From NCBI RefSeq assembly GCF_039523415.1, contig NZ_BAAAFG010000013.1, positions 62,001 through 126,000 on the forward strand: 64,000 nucleotides of DNA, written 5' to 3'. Below the pieces are notes generated by a model, which had not been told where the DNA came from, made no database searches, and saw only the letters and a program-made list of their open reading frames with translations. Source of the DNA: Gangjinia marincola. Lineage in GTDB: Bacteria; Bacteroidota; Bacteroidia; Flavobacteriales; Flavobacteriaceae. Positions 9,054 through 16,761 of the stretch are shown here, one piece after another (the first letter of the stretch is position 1; each line of letters opens with the position of its first letter). The position numbers and the translations under genes were made by a program.

Positions 9054-10061
9054 ATGTATACCTCTAAAATTGCCGGAATGGGAAGTTATGTTCCCGAAAA
9101 TGTTGTCACCAACGATGATCTATCTAAGCGAATGGATACCAATGATGCCTGGATCCAGGAACGTACCGGGATCAAGGAGCGCCGACATATAAAAGATGGT
9201 GATGGGAATACCACCGCGACTATGGGGGTAAAAGCGGCGAGAATTGCAATTGAGCGTGCAGGTATTACTAAAGATGATATTGATTTCATCGTTTTTGCGA
9301 CTTTGAGTCCAGATTACTATTTCCCCGGGTGTGGCGTGCAAGTGCAAGAAATGTTAGATATCGCTACGTGTCCTGCATTAGATGTACGCAACCAGTGCAG
9401 TGGATTCATCTATGCACTCTCTGTTGCAGATCAGTTTATCAAAACGGGCATGTATAAAAATGTCTTGGTGATTGGTAGTGAAAACCACAGTGGGGGATTA
9501 GACTTCACCACGCGCGGTAGAAGTGTATCTGTCATTTTTGGAGATGGGGCAGGAGCTGCTGTTGTCACCAGAGCCAACGATAATGAAGGCGGAATTCTAT
9601 CTACTCACCTGCACAGTGAGGGTAAATACGCTTTAGAGCTTTCGCTTAAAGGGCCAAGTACAAACTATTGGGTACCTCAAATTATTGAAGACAATCCACA
9701 AGAAGATATCCCGTATTACCCCTACATGAATGGACAATTTGTGTTTAAAAACGCGGTAGTCCGCTTTGCAGAAGTGATTCAGGAAGGATTAAAAGCGAAC
9801 AATTTACAGGTGAGTGATATTGATATGTTGATTCCGCATCAGGCTAATCTGCGTATTTCTCAGTTCATTCAGAAGAAATTTGGATTAAGTAACGACCAGG
9901 TGTATAACAATATTCAACACTACGGGAACACTACCGCTGCATCCATTCCCATTGCTCTAACAGAAGCCTGGGAGAACGGTAAAATTAAGGAAGGTGACAC
10001 CGTGGTACTGGCGGCTTTTGGTAGCGGCTTTACCTGGGCGAGTGCGATTATGAAGTGGTAG
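9054..10061 (+). CDS. fabH: 3-oxoacyl-ACP synthase III (KAS III)
   Basis: A 335-residue thiolase-fold condensing enzyme. With the start at 9054 the catalytic residues are Cys115 (RNQCSGFIYAL), His262 (IPHQANLRI) and Asn292 (HYGNTTAAS), the FabH triad. It normally condenses acetyl-CoA or branched acyl-CoA with malonyl-ACP to start fatty acid synthesis. The reading frame is open 22 codons further upstream from a TTG, but MYTSKIAGMGSYVPENVV is the usual family N-terminus, so the ATG at 9054 is chosen. It is not linked to plsX or rpmF. Either bacterial KAS III or a close beta-ketoacyl synthase of another pathway is possible. A broken copy of its last 70 bases lies 160 bp downstream. Confidence 0.9.
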   Translation: MYTSKIAGMGSYVPENVVTNDDLSKRMDTNDAWIQERTGIKERRHIKDGDGNTTATMGVKAARIAIERAGITKDDIDFIVFATLSPDYYFPGCGVQVQEMLDIATCPALDVRNQCSGFIYALSVADQFIKTGMYKNVLVIGSENHSGGLDFTTRGRSVSVIFGDGAGAAVVTRANDNEGGILSTHLHSEGKYALELSLKGPSTNYWVPQIIEDNPQEDIPYYPYMNGQFVFKNAVVRFAEVIQEGLKANNLQVSDIDMLIPHQANLRISQFIQKKFGLSNDQVYNNIQHYGNTTAASIPIALTEAWENGKIKEGDTVVLAAFGSGFTWASAIMKW

Positions 10062-10087
10062 TTCTCACAGGCGTTGTGGGTGCTTGT

Positions 10088-10124
10088 CCTTGTATTTTTT
10101 AGCTTCTTTGAAAAAAATACAAGG
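10088..10124 (+). terminator. AT-rich hairpin after fabH
   Basis: A 13-bp perfect inverted repeat (CCTTGTATTTTTT and its complement) has an 11-base loop. It lies 27 bases after the fabH stop, but the T-run is inside the stem, so its terminator strength is uncertain. Confidence 0.5.
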
Positions 10125-10150
10125 ACTTTGCGTTTATTTCTTTTATTAAT

Positions 10151-10220
10151 AAGGTGACACCGTGGTACTAGCAGCTTTTGGTAGTGGATTTAAATAGGCA
10201 AGTGCAATTATGAAGTGGTA
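10151..10220 (+). pseudogene. relic of a second fabH 3' end
   Basis: These 70 bases align without gaps to the last 70 bases of fabH (9991-10060) with nine differences. In the fabH frame, six changes are synonymous third-position changes, one is Thr to Lys, and one turns Trp into a stop (TAG). The stop codon beyond the block is TAA instead of TAG. The pattern looks like the tail of a diverged homologue that was once under selection and later broken, rather than a fresh duplication. No other part of a fabH copy is visible nearby. Confidence 0.75.
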
Positions 10221-10251
10221 AAAAAAATCCCCTTCAAAAGATGAAGGGGAT
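10221..10251 (-). terminator. hairpin with a T-run on the minus strand
   Basis: A 9-bp stem (ATCCCCTTC/GAAGGGGAT) has a 7-base loop and is preceded on the plus strand by seven A. It therefore reads as an intrinsic terminator for leftward transcription. No annotated minus-strand gene ends here, which hints at a short leftward transcript from the 10.25-10.4 kb interval. Confidence 0.6.
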
Positions 10252-10319
10252 CAATATTCAAAGAAAGTTTTCGTGGGTTGAAGGCTAATTCAAAATCGTA
10301 GATGCTTTCTTATACGTTA

Positions 10320-10350
10320 ATAGACGCATTACTGTCTAATTTGTTGCACA
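10320..10350. repeat. repeat unit A (ATAGACGCATTA box)
   Basis: The 12-mer ATAGACGCATTA is followed six bases later by AATTTGTTGCACA. The same box and a similar downstream stretch recur 198 bp to the right. Each copy lies 70-90 bp after a hairpin. It contains a near-consensus -7 element (TAATTTG) on the plus strand. Confidence 0.5.
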
Positions 10351-10400
10351 TAAAAAGCCGATTTAACAATTTAGTAACCTTGAGGTTTAAATGAAAAACA

Positions 10401-10431
10401 AAACCGTCCACCAATAAATTGGGGACGGTTT
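10401..10431. terminator. hairpin with T-runs on both sides
   Basis: A 9-bp arm AAACCGTCC pairs with GGACGGTTT. An inner 5-bp CCAAT/ATTGG closes a 2-base loop, with one bulged base. TTTATTT follows on the plus strand and TTTTGTTTTT on the minus strand. It could end a short transcript in either direction. Confidence 0.6.
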
Positions 10432-10517
10432 ATTTCATAATAACCAACTCATAACACTAACCATCAACTATGAAAAGATTGGTCATTACTAGAGAGGTTC
10501 TCAAGCTCTCTATTTAT

Positions 10518-10550
10518 ATAGACGCATTATTCTTACATTTGTTACAATAA
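10518..10550 (+). promoter_or_regulatory. repeat unit B and -7 element of the CoA-binding gene
   Basis: A second ATAGACGCATTA box (10518-10529) is followed by TACATTTG at 10534-10541, an exact TAnnTTTG box, 47 bases before the ATG at 10589. No TTG is found at the expected -33 distance. The box shares its flanks with unit A at 10320. Confidence 0.55.
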
Positions 10551-10588
10551 GATGTCATTTTAACGTCATTTTATAATTTAAACTATTT

Positions 10589-10954
10589 ATGAGAACGTTA
10601 GTCATCGGTGCATCATTAAATCCTACCAGGTATTCACACATTGCAATCAAACGCTTAGTTAAACATGGGCAGAATGTTGATGCGTTAGGTTTAAAAGAAG
10701 GAGTTGTTGCCGGGATACCCATTAAAACAGATACGAAGGCCTTTACTGAATTTAATCATATTGATACCGTTACTCTGTATTTGAATCCCAAACGCCAACA
10801 GGACTATTATGACTTTATCATTTCGCTAAAACCTCGCAGAGTAATTTTTAACCCTGGAACCGAAAATCCAATTTTTTACGACATGTTGGGTAAAAATGGG
10901 ATCGCTGTAGAAGCGGCATGTACTCTAGTCCTTCTTTCTATGGACCAATATTAA
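10589..10954 (+). CDS. CoA-binding domain protein (YccU-like)
   Basis: A 121-residue single-domain Rossmann-type CoA-binding protein. The N-terminal MRTLVIGASLNPTRYSHIA and the later VIFNPGTENP are the characteristic loops of the CoA_binding_2 family, which is related to the N-terminal domain of succinyl-CoA synthetase alpha. The family binds CoA in the cytoplasm and its biological role is poorly known. The last 30 bases overlap the 3' end of the convergent symporter gene. No nearby metabolic partner indicates a pathway. Confidence 0.85.
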   Translation: MRTLVIGASLNPTRYSHIAIKRLVKHGQNVDALGLKEGVVAGIPIKTDTKAFTEFNHIDTVTLYLNPKRQQDYYDFIISLKPRRVIFNPGTENPIFYDMLGKNGIAVEAACTLVLLSMDQY

Positions 10955-12370
10955 TCCTAGAAAGGTTAATGCCCCGTTAAGTACCAGAACAAAAAATCCA
11001 AATTCAAATCCAAACCAGGCTGCGCTGTTCACAGTAATTATACCCGATAGTATAGGAGAAAGAATAGCAATCAATGGGACCCATTTATCTCTTACTTGCC
11101 AGGATGTAAATAATCCAAAGCTATATAATCCTAATAAAGGTCCGTAGGTGTAGCCAGCGTACGTAAATAGTTTTGCAATCACACTCTCATCTGCAATGAC
11201 GTATTTAAAGATGATAATGGTAAGAATTAAAACGATGGAAAATAGGATATGAATCTGTTTTCGAATACGCACCTGCCGCTCAGGCGCATAGCGTTTTTCA
11301 ATCTCTAAAATATCGATGCTAAATGAGGTGGTGAGTGAGGTAAGCGCACTATCTGCACTGGAGTACGCAGCTGCGATCAATCCCAAAATAAAAAATAGCG
11401 CAATACCAATCCCTAGATCACTTTGAGTAGCAATCGTGGGGAAGAGTTGATCGCGCACAGCATCAATTCCGTTTTGCTCTGCATACACCGTAAGCAAAAC
11501 GCCAAGCGAGAGAAAAACCAGATTAACCACCGTGAGTACTATGGTAAACCAAAACATGTTCTTTTGTGCGTCTTTCAGGGTTTTGCAGGTCAGGTTTTTT
11601 TGCATCATATCCTGATCCAATCCGGTCATCACGATTGCGATAAAGGCACCGCTAAAGAACTGTTTCCAGAAGTAGTCGGCAGACTTATAGTCTTCAAAGA
11701 AAAAAGTTTTGGATAAGTCACTATCAGCTACAAAATGAATGATTGCCATTCCATTTAAACCTAAATCTTCTGAAACATACACGATGGAAACCCCTACCGC
11801 AATGAGCATGAACAGGGTTTGTAGGGTATCTGTCCAAACTATGGTTTTAATTCCGCTTTTAAAGGTATAAAGCCAAATCAATAAAATCGTAATGGTTACT
11901 GTGACCCAAAACGGAATGTTCATCGCATCAAACACCAGACTCTGTAATACAATAGCGACTAAATAGAGCCGAAAACTAGCCCCAACCACACGCGAAAGAA
12001 GAAAAAAAGAAGCCCCTGTCTTATACGTGTAATCTCCAAAGCGTTGCTGCAAATAGGTGTAGATAGAGGTAAGATTAAGCCGATAGTATAAGGGAAGCAA
12101 GATCAATCCAATCACCGCGTACCCTAAGATATAGCCCAGCACCACCTGAAAGTAACTAAACTGCGATGCCTCAATCCAACCGGGAACCGATATAAAGGTC
12201 ACTCCGCTTAACGAAGCCCCAATCATCCCAAACGCAACCACATACCAGGGTGACTGGCGTTTTGCAGTAAAAAAATCGGCATTACTTCCTCCCTTATTGG
12301 TAAGAAAAGAGATTAGAATCAGTATACTAAAGTATCCAAGAATGAGAAGGATAATCTGTAGTGATGTCAT
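10925..12370 (-). CDS. sodium:solute symporter (SSS family)
   Basis: A 481-residue protein of about 13 membrane helices. GMIGASLSGVTFISVPGW near residue 50 is the discontinuous first helix of SSS carriers, and AAAYSSADSALTSLTTSFSID (about residues 335-355) holds the Na-site serines and threonines of helix 8. It imports an organic solute with sodium across the inner membrane. The substrate cannot be read from sequence, but flavobacterial relatives are annotated as sialic acid or sugar-type symporters. It ends by overlapping the CoA-binding gene on the other strand. The promoter side faces the heptamer repeat array. Confidence 0.9.
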   Translation of the reverse strand: MTSLQIILLILGYFSILILISFLTNKGGSNADFFTAKRQSPWYVVAFGMIGASLSGVTFISVPGWIEASQFSYFQVVLGYILGYAVIGLILLPLYYRLNLTSIYTYLQQRFGDYTYKTGASFFLLSRVVGASFRLYLVAIVLQSLVFDAMNIPFWVTVTITILLIWLYTFKSGIKTIVWTDTLQTLFMLIAVGVSIVYVSEDLGLNGMAIIHFVADSDLSKTFFFEDYKSADYFWKQFFSGAFIAIVMTGLDQDMMQKNLTCKTLKDAQKNMFWFTIVLTVVNLVFLSLGVLLTVYAEQNGIDAVRDQLFPTIATQSDLGIGIALFFILGLIAAAYSSADSALTSLTTSFSIDILEIEKRYAPERQVRIRKQIHILFSIVLILTIIIFKYVIADESVIAKLFTYAGYTYGPLLGLYSFGLFTSWQVRDKWVPLIAILSPILSGIITVNSAAWFGFEFGFFVLVLNGALTFLGLILVHRKKD

Positions 12371-12454
12371 TTTTTAGCTGTTAGTTGTTAGCTTTAAGTC
12401 GCAAGGAATACCTTACTTTTTACTGTTAAAGGAAAATTATATGTTCGTAATTTT

Positions 12455-12526
12455 CTACCATCTACCATCTACCATCTACCATCTACCATCTACCATCTAC
12501 CATCTACCATCTACCATCTACCATCT
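12455..12526 (+). repeat. CTACCAT heptamer tandem array
   Basis: About ten perfect copies of the 7-mer CTACCAT stand directly left of an 83-base N run. Each 21 bases translate to a repeating LPSTIYH, so the array is open in one frame, but nothing supports it as a gene. Confidence 0.95.
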
Positions 12527-12609
12527 NNNNNNNNNNNNNNNNNNNNNNNNNNNNNNNNNNNNNNNNNNNNNNNNNNNNNNNNNNNNNNNNNNNNNNNNNN
12601 NNNNNNNNN
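12527..12609. other. run of 83 N (assembly gap)
   Basis: Undetermined bases separate two arrays of related heptamers. The gap probably reflects repeat collapse during assembly, and the true length is unknown. Confidence 0.97.
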
Positions 12610-12676
12610 TTCCATCTTCCATCTTCCATCTTCCATCTTCCATCTTCCATCTTCCATCTTCCATCTTCCATCTTCC
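12610..12676 (+). repeat. CTTCCAT heptamer tandem array
   Basis: About nine copies of CTTCCAT, differing from the left array by one base (A to T). The switch between the two unit types lies inside the N gap. The array stops 75 bases before the recR start. Confidence 0.95.
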
Positions 12677-12750
12677 CTCTAGTTACAGCCGCCCAAAATA
12701 CAACATCTATCCCTAATAGAGTACGCTCTTAAATTCTTACCTTAGCAGTC

Positions 12751-13371
12751 ATGGATTTTTCGTCAAAATTAGTAGGACAAGCAGTTGATGAAGTTTCGCG
12801 TTTACCGGGAATAGGTAAGCGAACCGCACTGCGATTAGTTTTACATTTACTAAAGCAACCTCAAGATCAAACCGTTCGTTTGGCAGATGCACTCATAAAA
12901 TTACGCACACAGGTAAATTTTTGTGATACCTGTCATAACATTAGCGATGCGCCGCGATGTGAAATCTGTGCAGATCGTAACCGGGATCGTCAACTTATTT
13001 GTGTGGTTGAGGATATTCGCGATGTTATGGCGATTGAAAGTACAGGGCAATATAGAGGCTTGTATCATGTTCTTGGCGGTAAGATTAGCCCCATGGATGG
13101 CATTGGACCGGGCGAACTCACCATTCAGTCTTTAGTGCAGCGGGTAGAAGAAGATGAGGTCAATGAAATCATCTTTGCCTTAAGCAGTACGATGGAGGGA
13201 GACACTACCAATTTTTACATCTATAAACAACTAGAAGGAACCCCCGTTAAAACATCGACCATTTCGCGCGGAATCTCAGTAGGAGATGAACTTGAATATG
13301 CAGATGAGGTTACCCTGGGTCGAAGCATCCTGCATCGGATCCCGTTTGAAAACTCGCTAAAAAGTTCGTAG
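12751..13371 (+). CDS. recR: recombination mediator RecR
   Basis: A 206-residue full-length RecR. Residues 1-50 contain the helix-hairpin-helix (SRLPGIGKRTALRLVLHLL), followed by the zinc finger with CDTC and CEIC. The Toprim domain has VVEDIRDVMAIE, and the C-terminal Walker-B-like segment includes EIIFALSSTMEGDTTNFYIY. RecR loads RecA at gaps together with RecO and RecF. The gene follows a hypervariable repeat. A TACCTTAG element at 12738-12745 is close to the -7 consensus, leaving almost no leader. The glycosyltransferase gene follows after three bases. Confidence 0.97.
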   Translation: MDFSSKLVGQAVDEVSRLPGIGKRTALRLVLHLLKQPQDQTVRLADALIKLRTQVNFCDTCHNISDAPRCEICADRNRDRQLICVVEDIRDVMAIESTGQYRGLYHVLGGKISPMDGIGPGELTIQSLVQRVEEDEVNEIIFALSSTMEGDTTNFYIYKQLEGTPVKTSTISRGISVGDELEYADEVTLGRSILHRIPFENSLKSS

Positions 13372-13374
13372 CCC

Positions 13375-14499
13375 TTGAAACTTTCGGTTGTCATTCTCAA
13401 TTACAATGTGCGTTACTTTCTTCAGCTTTGTCTGCAAAGTGTAGCAAAAGCGTTGGAAGAAATAGATGCTGAAATTATTGTGGTAGACAATGCATCTGCC
13501 GATGACAGTATGAAGATGGTCGCAGCCGAGTTTCCGCAAGTAAAATGTATACAAAACACCGAGAATTTAGGATTTAGTAAAGGAAATAACGTGGGCATCG
13601 CTTCCGCGGAAGGCGAATACATTTGCATCCTAAATCCAGATACTGTGGTGGCTCAAGATACCTTTAAAGAGGTGCTGGCTTTCGCCGAAAAAATGCCGGA
13701 TTTTGGTGCTGTTGGTGTTCAGCTCATCGACGGAAGAGGACATTTTCTGCCTGAAAGTAAACGAAATATACCCACACCCCGCGTTGCTTTTGCAAAATTA
13801 TTGGGTAAATCAAACGCGTACTACGCCAATGACTTAAAGCCTGATGAGAATGGACCTGTACAGGTACTCGTGGGCGCATTTATGTTATTCAAAAAAGAGG
13901 TCTACAAGGAAGTCGGCGGACTGGATGAAACCTATTTTATGTACGGTGAAGATATTGATTTAAGTTATTCATTGCTCAATGCAGGATATCAAAATTATTA
14001 TTTTGGTACGAACAAAATTGTGCACTTTAAAGGGGAGAGTAGCCCCAAGGATGCCGTATATCTGGATCGCTTTTACGGAGCAATGCGCATTTTTTACCAA
14101 AAATATTTTGCCCGGAATCCTATAACAAACAGTCTGGTGCAGCTAAGCCTGGCTGTTGCAAAAAAAGCTGCCGCCTTTCAAACCAAAGAGAAACCAGGTC
14201 ACAACGTAGATTCAGAAAAAATGATCTTGATTTCTAATGATATGCTTTTGGCTGAGGCGTTTCGGGAAGAAAGCTTAATTACCTTACTGGTTTCAGTAGA
14301 GGAGTTACAATCTATTCAGCTTGATAACCAAACCCTACTATTTGATGCAGGAACAGTTTCCTTTTCAGAAATCATAGAGACCATAAGTAACTTAAAAAAT
14401 AGCGGACTTACATTTAAAATACGCCCTGCAAATTGTAATTTTATCCTTGGAAGCAACCACAGCGACCAATTGGGCGAAATTAGATTAGTAAAATATTAG
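13375..14499 (+). CDS. glycosyltransferase family 2
   Basis: A 374-residue GT-A fold enzyme. The start MKLSVVILNYNVRYFL, the nucleotide-binding IIVVDNASADDS and the metal-site LNPDT are typical, as is GGLDETYFMYGEDIDLSYS near residue 190, the acceptor/base region of rhamnosyl-type GT2. It probably adds a sugar to a cell-surface polysaccharide. The start codon is TTG at 13375: no ATG lies between the recR stop and the first beta strand, so translation probably depends on coupling with recR. An extra C-terminal segment of about 100 residues (from about 270) has a small Rossmann-like pattern ending FKIRPANCNFILGSN, whose role I do not know. Confidence 0.87.
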   Translation: MKLSVVILNYNVRYFLQLCLQSVAKALEEIDAEIIVVDNASADDSMKMVAAEFPQVKCIQNTENLGFSKGNNVGIASAEGEYICILNPDTVVAQDTFKEVLAFAEKMPDFGAVGVQLIDGRGHFLPESKRNIPTPRVAFAKLLGKSNAYYANDLKPDENGPVQVLVGAFMLFKKEVYKEVGGLDETYFMYGEDIDLSYSLLNAGYQNYYFGTNKIVHFKGESSPKDAVYLDRFYGAMRIFYQKYFARNPITNSLVQLSLAVAKKAAAFQTKEKPGHNVDSEKMILISNDMLLAEAFREESLITLLVSVEELQSIQLDNQTLLFDAGTVSFSEIIETISNLKNSGLTFKIRPANCNFILGSNHSDQLGEIRLVKY

Positions 14500-14567
14500 T
14501 ATCAAAAAATTGATTTTTATAGTAAATTCGCAATCTTAAAAACCAAAAACACCCTTAGCTTAAGAAT

Positions 14568-15911
14568 ATGGCAAAGTTTGAACTCAAGTTACCTAAGATG
14601 GGAGAGAGTGTTGCAGAGGCAACAATCACCAATTGGCTCAAAGAAGTGGGCGAAACCATTGAGGCAGACGAAGCCGTTCTTGAAATCGCTACTGATAAAG
14701 TGGATAGCGAAGTGCCCAGTGAGGTCGATGGTGTCTTGGTCGAAAAATTATTTGAAACAGATGATGTGGTTCAAGTGGGGCAAACCATCGCGATTATTGA
14801 GGTAGATGGTGAAGAAGAGTCTGCTCAATCCGGATCAAGCGAACCCGCTCAACCAGCTGTTGAAGCTGTAGAAGCTTCTGTTGAAACTGCAAAAGAGCTT
14901 ACCACCCCTGCAAGTGACTATAGCGCATCAGATCGCTTTTATTCTCCGCTGGTAAGAAATATTGCACAAGAGGAAGGAATTGAGGTTGAAGAGCTGGATC
15001 AAATTTCTGGTACAGGTAAAGATGGCCGTGTAACTAAACACGATATTCTGGCTTACATCGAACAACGAAGTGAAGAAAAACTAGCCTCAGTACAACAACC
15101 TGTAGCTCAAAAGGCCTTTGTTCAACAACCCGAAACGCCTAAAGCTGCTCCGCAAAAGCAGGAAAAGAAAGAGACTCCAGCACCTGGTTTACCTCTGGGC
15201 CCTGGGGATGAATTGCAGGAATTATCCCGAATGGGGAAACTTATTTCTCATCATATGGTAAAGAGTGTGCAAACCTCTGCTCATGTACAATCTTTTATTG
15301 AAGCAGATGTTACCACCATTTGGAACTGGAGAAAGAAGCATAAAGATGCTTTTGAAAAGCGCGAAGGAGAGAAACTTACATTTACACCCATCTTTATGGA
15401 GGCTGTTGCCAAGGCGATTAAAGATTTCCCCATGATCAACATTTCGTTAGATGGAGATCATGTCATCAAACGCAAAAGCATCAATTTAGGGATGGCTGCT
15501 GCATTGCCTGATGGTAATTTGATTGTGCCTGTTATAAAAAATGCCGACCAATTGAACTTGGTAGGGATGGCTACTCAAGTTAATGATTTAGCCAATCGTG
15601 CAAGAGAAGGAAAGTTGAAGCCAGATGACACTCAGGGAGGAACTTATACCGTAACAAATGTAGGAACCTTTGGTAGTATTATGGGTACTCCTATTATTAA
15701 TCAACCTCAGGTAGCAATATTAGCTTTAGGCGCTATTAGAAAGGTACCTGCAGTGATTGAGACTCCGTCAGGTGATTTTATTGGGATTCGTTATAAAATG
15801 TTTTTATCACACAGCTACGATCATCGTGTTGTGAATGGTGCATTAGGCGGACAATTCGTTCAGCGTGTTGCGCAGTATTTGGAGGGGTTTGATGAGAATC
15901 GTAGTATTTAG
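14568..15911 (+). CDS. 2-oxoacid dehydrogenase E2 (lipoyl acyltransferase)
   Basis: A 447-residue E2 subunit. One lipoyl domain (residues 1-78) carries the modified Lys44 in EIATDKVDSEV. An Ala/Pro-rich linker follows, then a peripheral-subunit-binding domain (about 124-165; YSPLVRNIAQEEGIEVEEL), a second linker, and the CAT-like catalytic domain (about 215-445) with HSYDHRVVNGALGG. It transfers acyl groups to CoA in a multienzyme complex. The sequence resembles branched-chain 2-oxoacid dehydrogenase E2 more than pyruvate E2, but the E1 and E3 genes are not beside it, so the substrate remains open. A low-complexity repeat region follows it. Confidence 0.9.
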   Translation: MAKFELKLPKMGESVAEATITNWLKEVGETIEADEAVLEIATDKVDSEVPSEVDGVLVEKLFETDDVVQVGQTIAIIEVDGEEESAQSGSSEPAQPAVEAVEASVETAKELTTPASDYSASDRFYSPLVRNIAQEEGIEVEELDQISGTGKDGRVTKHDILAYIEQRSEEKLASVQQPVAQKAFVQQPETPKAAPQKQEKKETPAPGLPLGPGDELQELSRMGKLISHHMVKSVQTSAHVQSFIEADVTTIWNWRKKHKDAFEKREGEKLTFTPIFMEAVAKAIKDFPMINISLDGDHVIKRKSINLGMAAALPDGNLIVPVIKNADQLNLVGMATQVNDLANRAREGKLKPDDTQGGTYTVTNVGTFGSIMGTPIINQPQVAILALGAIRKVPAVIETPSGDFIGIRYKMFLSHSYDHRVVNGALGGQFVQRVAQYLEGFDENRSI

Positions 15912-15954
15912 GTTTTCGCAATCAACGCAATTTTTCTAAAATAATATTTAGATT

Positions 15955-15989
15955 CAAAAGCCGTCATTGACAGGTTTTGAGTGACAATG
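15955..15989 (+). repeat. intergenic repeat, short copy
   Basis: AGCCGTCATTGACAGGTTTT followed by GAGTGACAAT is a diverged single copy of the module that ends the two longer units at 16103-16137 and 16226-16259. Confidence 0.6.
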
Positions 15990-16015
15990 TTGCGCCAATT
16001 TAGGAACACCTCAAA

Positions 16016-16137
16016 GTCATCTTGAGTGCTTCGGTGACGCTATGCACAAGCACTGTCGAAGGATATCTAAAAACTATTTAATTATTGTACGAATTTTAGC
16101 TTCACAAGCCGTCATCGACAAGCTCTGACTGACAATT
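16016..16137 (+). repeat. intergenic repeat unit 1
   Basis: The unit runs from a GTCATCTTGAG head through TGTCGAAGGAT, AAAACTATTTAAT and CACAAGCCGTCATCGACAAG to CTGACTGACAAT. Bases 16054-16137 match unit 2 closely over about 83 bases. The head has an extra small hairpin (TGCTT and AAGCA arms). GTCATCCTGAG..GTCGAAGGAT motifs are widespread intergenic repeats in bacteria. Confidence 0.75.
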
Positions 16138-16162
16138 TGACGATAATATAATTATAACTAGT

Positions 16163-16259
16163 TGTCATCCTGAGCCTGTCGAAGGATTTCTTAAAAACTA
16201 TTTAATATTGTAAGAAATTCAGCACCACAAGCCGTCATTGACAAGCTTTGACTGATAAT
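16163..16259 (+). repeat. intergenic repeat unit 2
   Basis: A second copy of the unit starting at 16016, offset by 123 bases in the shared part. The head GTCATCCTGAGCCTGTCGAA is the compact form of the motif. The 420-bp interval between the E2 gene and the BLUF pair holds these repeats and no credible gene. Confidence 0.75.
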
Positions 16260-16334
16260 ATAACACGGCATAACGATTAGCTGGGAAAGCTTTTTTATTC
16301 CAAACTCAACCATTCTATAGGTTTATAGAAACCC

Positions 16335-16760
16335 TTATAAATTCCGAATAAAGTTTTGAAGCAATAAAATTGCCGGCAGCGTGGCATCGGCATTTTTTTG
16401 AGGATAGGTAAAAATACTTTCCTTGTCAAAGTCAGTAAAGCCTGTAATATTATCCACATCAGTGCGCTCTAATTTTCTAAACGCCATATTCCAGTCATTA
16501 AATTGACGTTCTTCTAAGTAACCTTCTTCAATAGGAATCACCTGGTGATGACGTTGATCCTTAGAAATTTTAGCAAAAAGAGAATCGATTTCATCTTCAG
16601 GTCCTTCAATAAATTGGGTAAAGTTGCCCAAATAGCTTACTAACATGCCAGAGATGCCGTGAGCGGCGTTCCAGCTACGGCTTTGTTTTAGCAATTCTAC
16701 CAATTCTTCATCAGATAAAATATGAGATTGTTTACTAATGTAGGCAAGGTATTTAATCAT
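16335..16760 (-). CDS. BLUF-domain blue-light sensor (second of a pair)
   Basis: A 141-residue protein consisting of one BLUF domain plus a short tail. The flavin photocycle residues are all present at standard positions: Tyr7 (YLAYIS), Asn31 (RSWNAAHGISG), Gln49 (NFTQFIEGP), Trp90 and Met92 (FNDWNMAF). BLUF proteins bind FAD and shift the flavin-Gln hydrogen bonds in blue light. There is no fused EAL, cyclase or HTH output, so it must signal through a partner protein. Its start follows the stop of the upstream BLUF gene by one base, so they form a two-gene operon. The C-terminal tail is NATLPAILLLQNFIRNL-like and unrecognised. Confidence 0.92.
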   Translation of the reverse strand: MIKYLAYISKQSHILSDEELVELLKQSRSWNAAHGISGMLVSYLGNFTQFIEGPEDEIDSLFAKISKDQRHHQVIPIEEGYLEERQFNDWNMAFRKLERTDVDNITGFTDFDKESIFTYPQKNADATLPAILLLQNFIRNL

Positions 16761-16761
16761 G

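Noticed and set aside
12455..12676. The heptamer arrays as a CRISPR array
   Set aside because: The unit is 7 bases and directly tandem, without spacers or nearby cas genes.
12441..12716. An open frame of 91 codons across the heptamer repeats and the N gap
   Set aside because: It consists of LPSTIYH-type repeats produced by the 7-mers and undefined residues. No start context, family or flank supports a gene.
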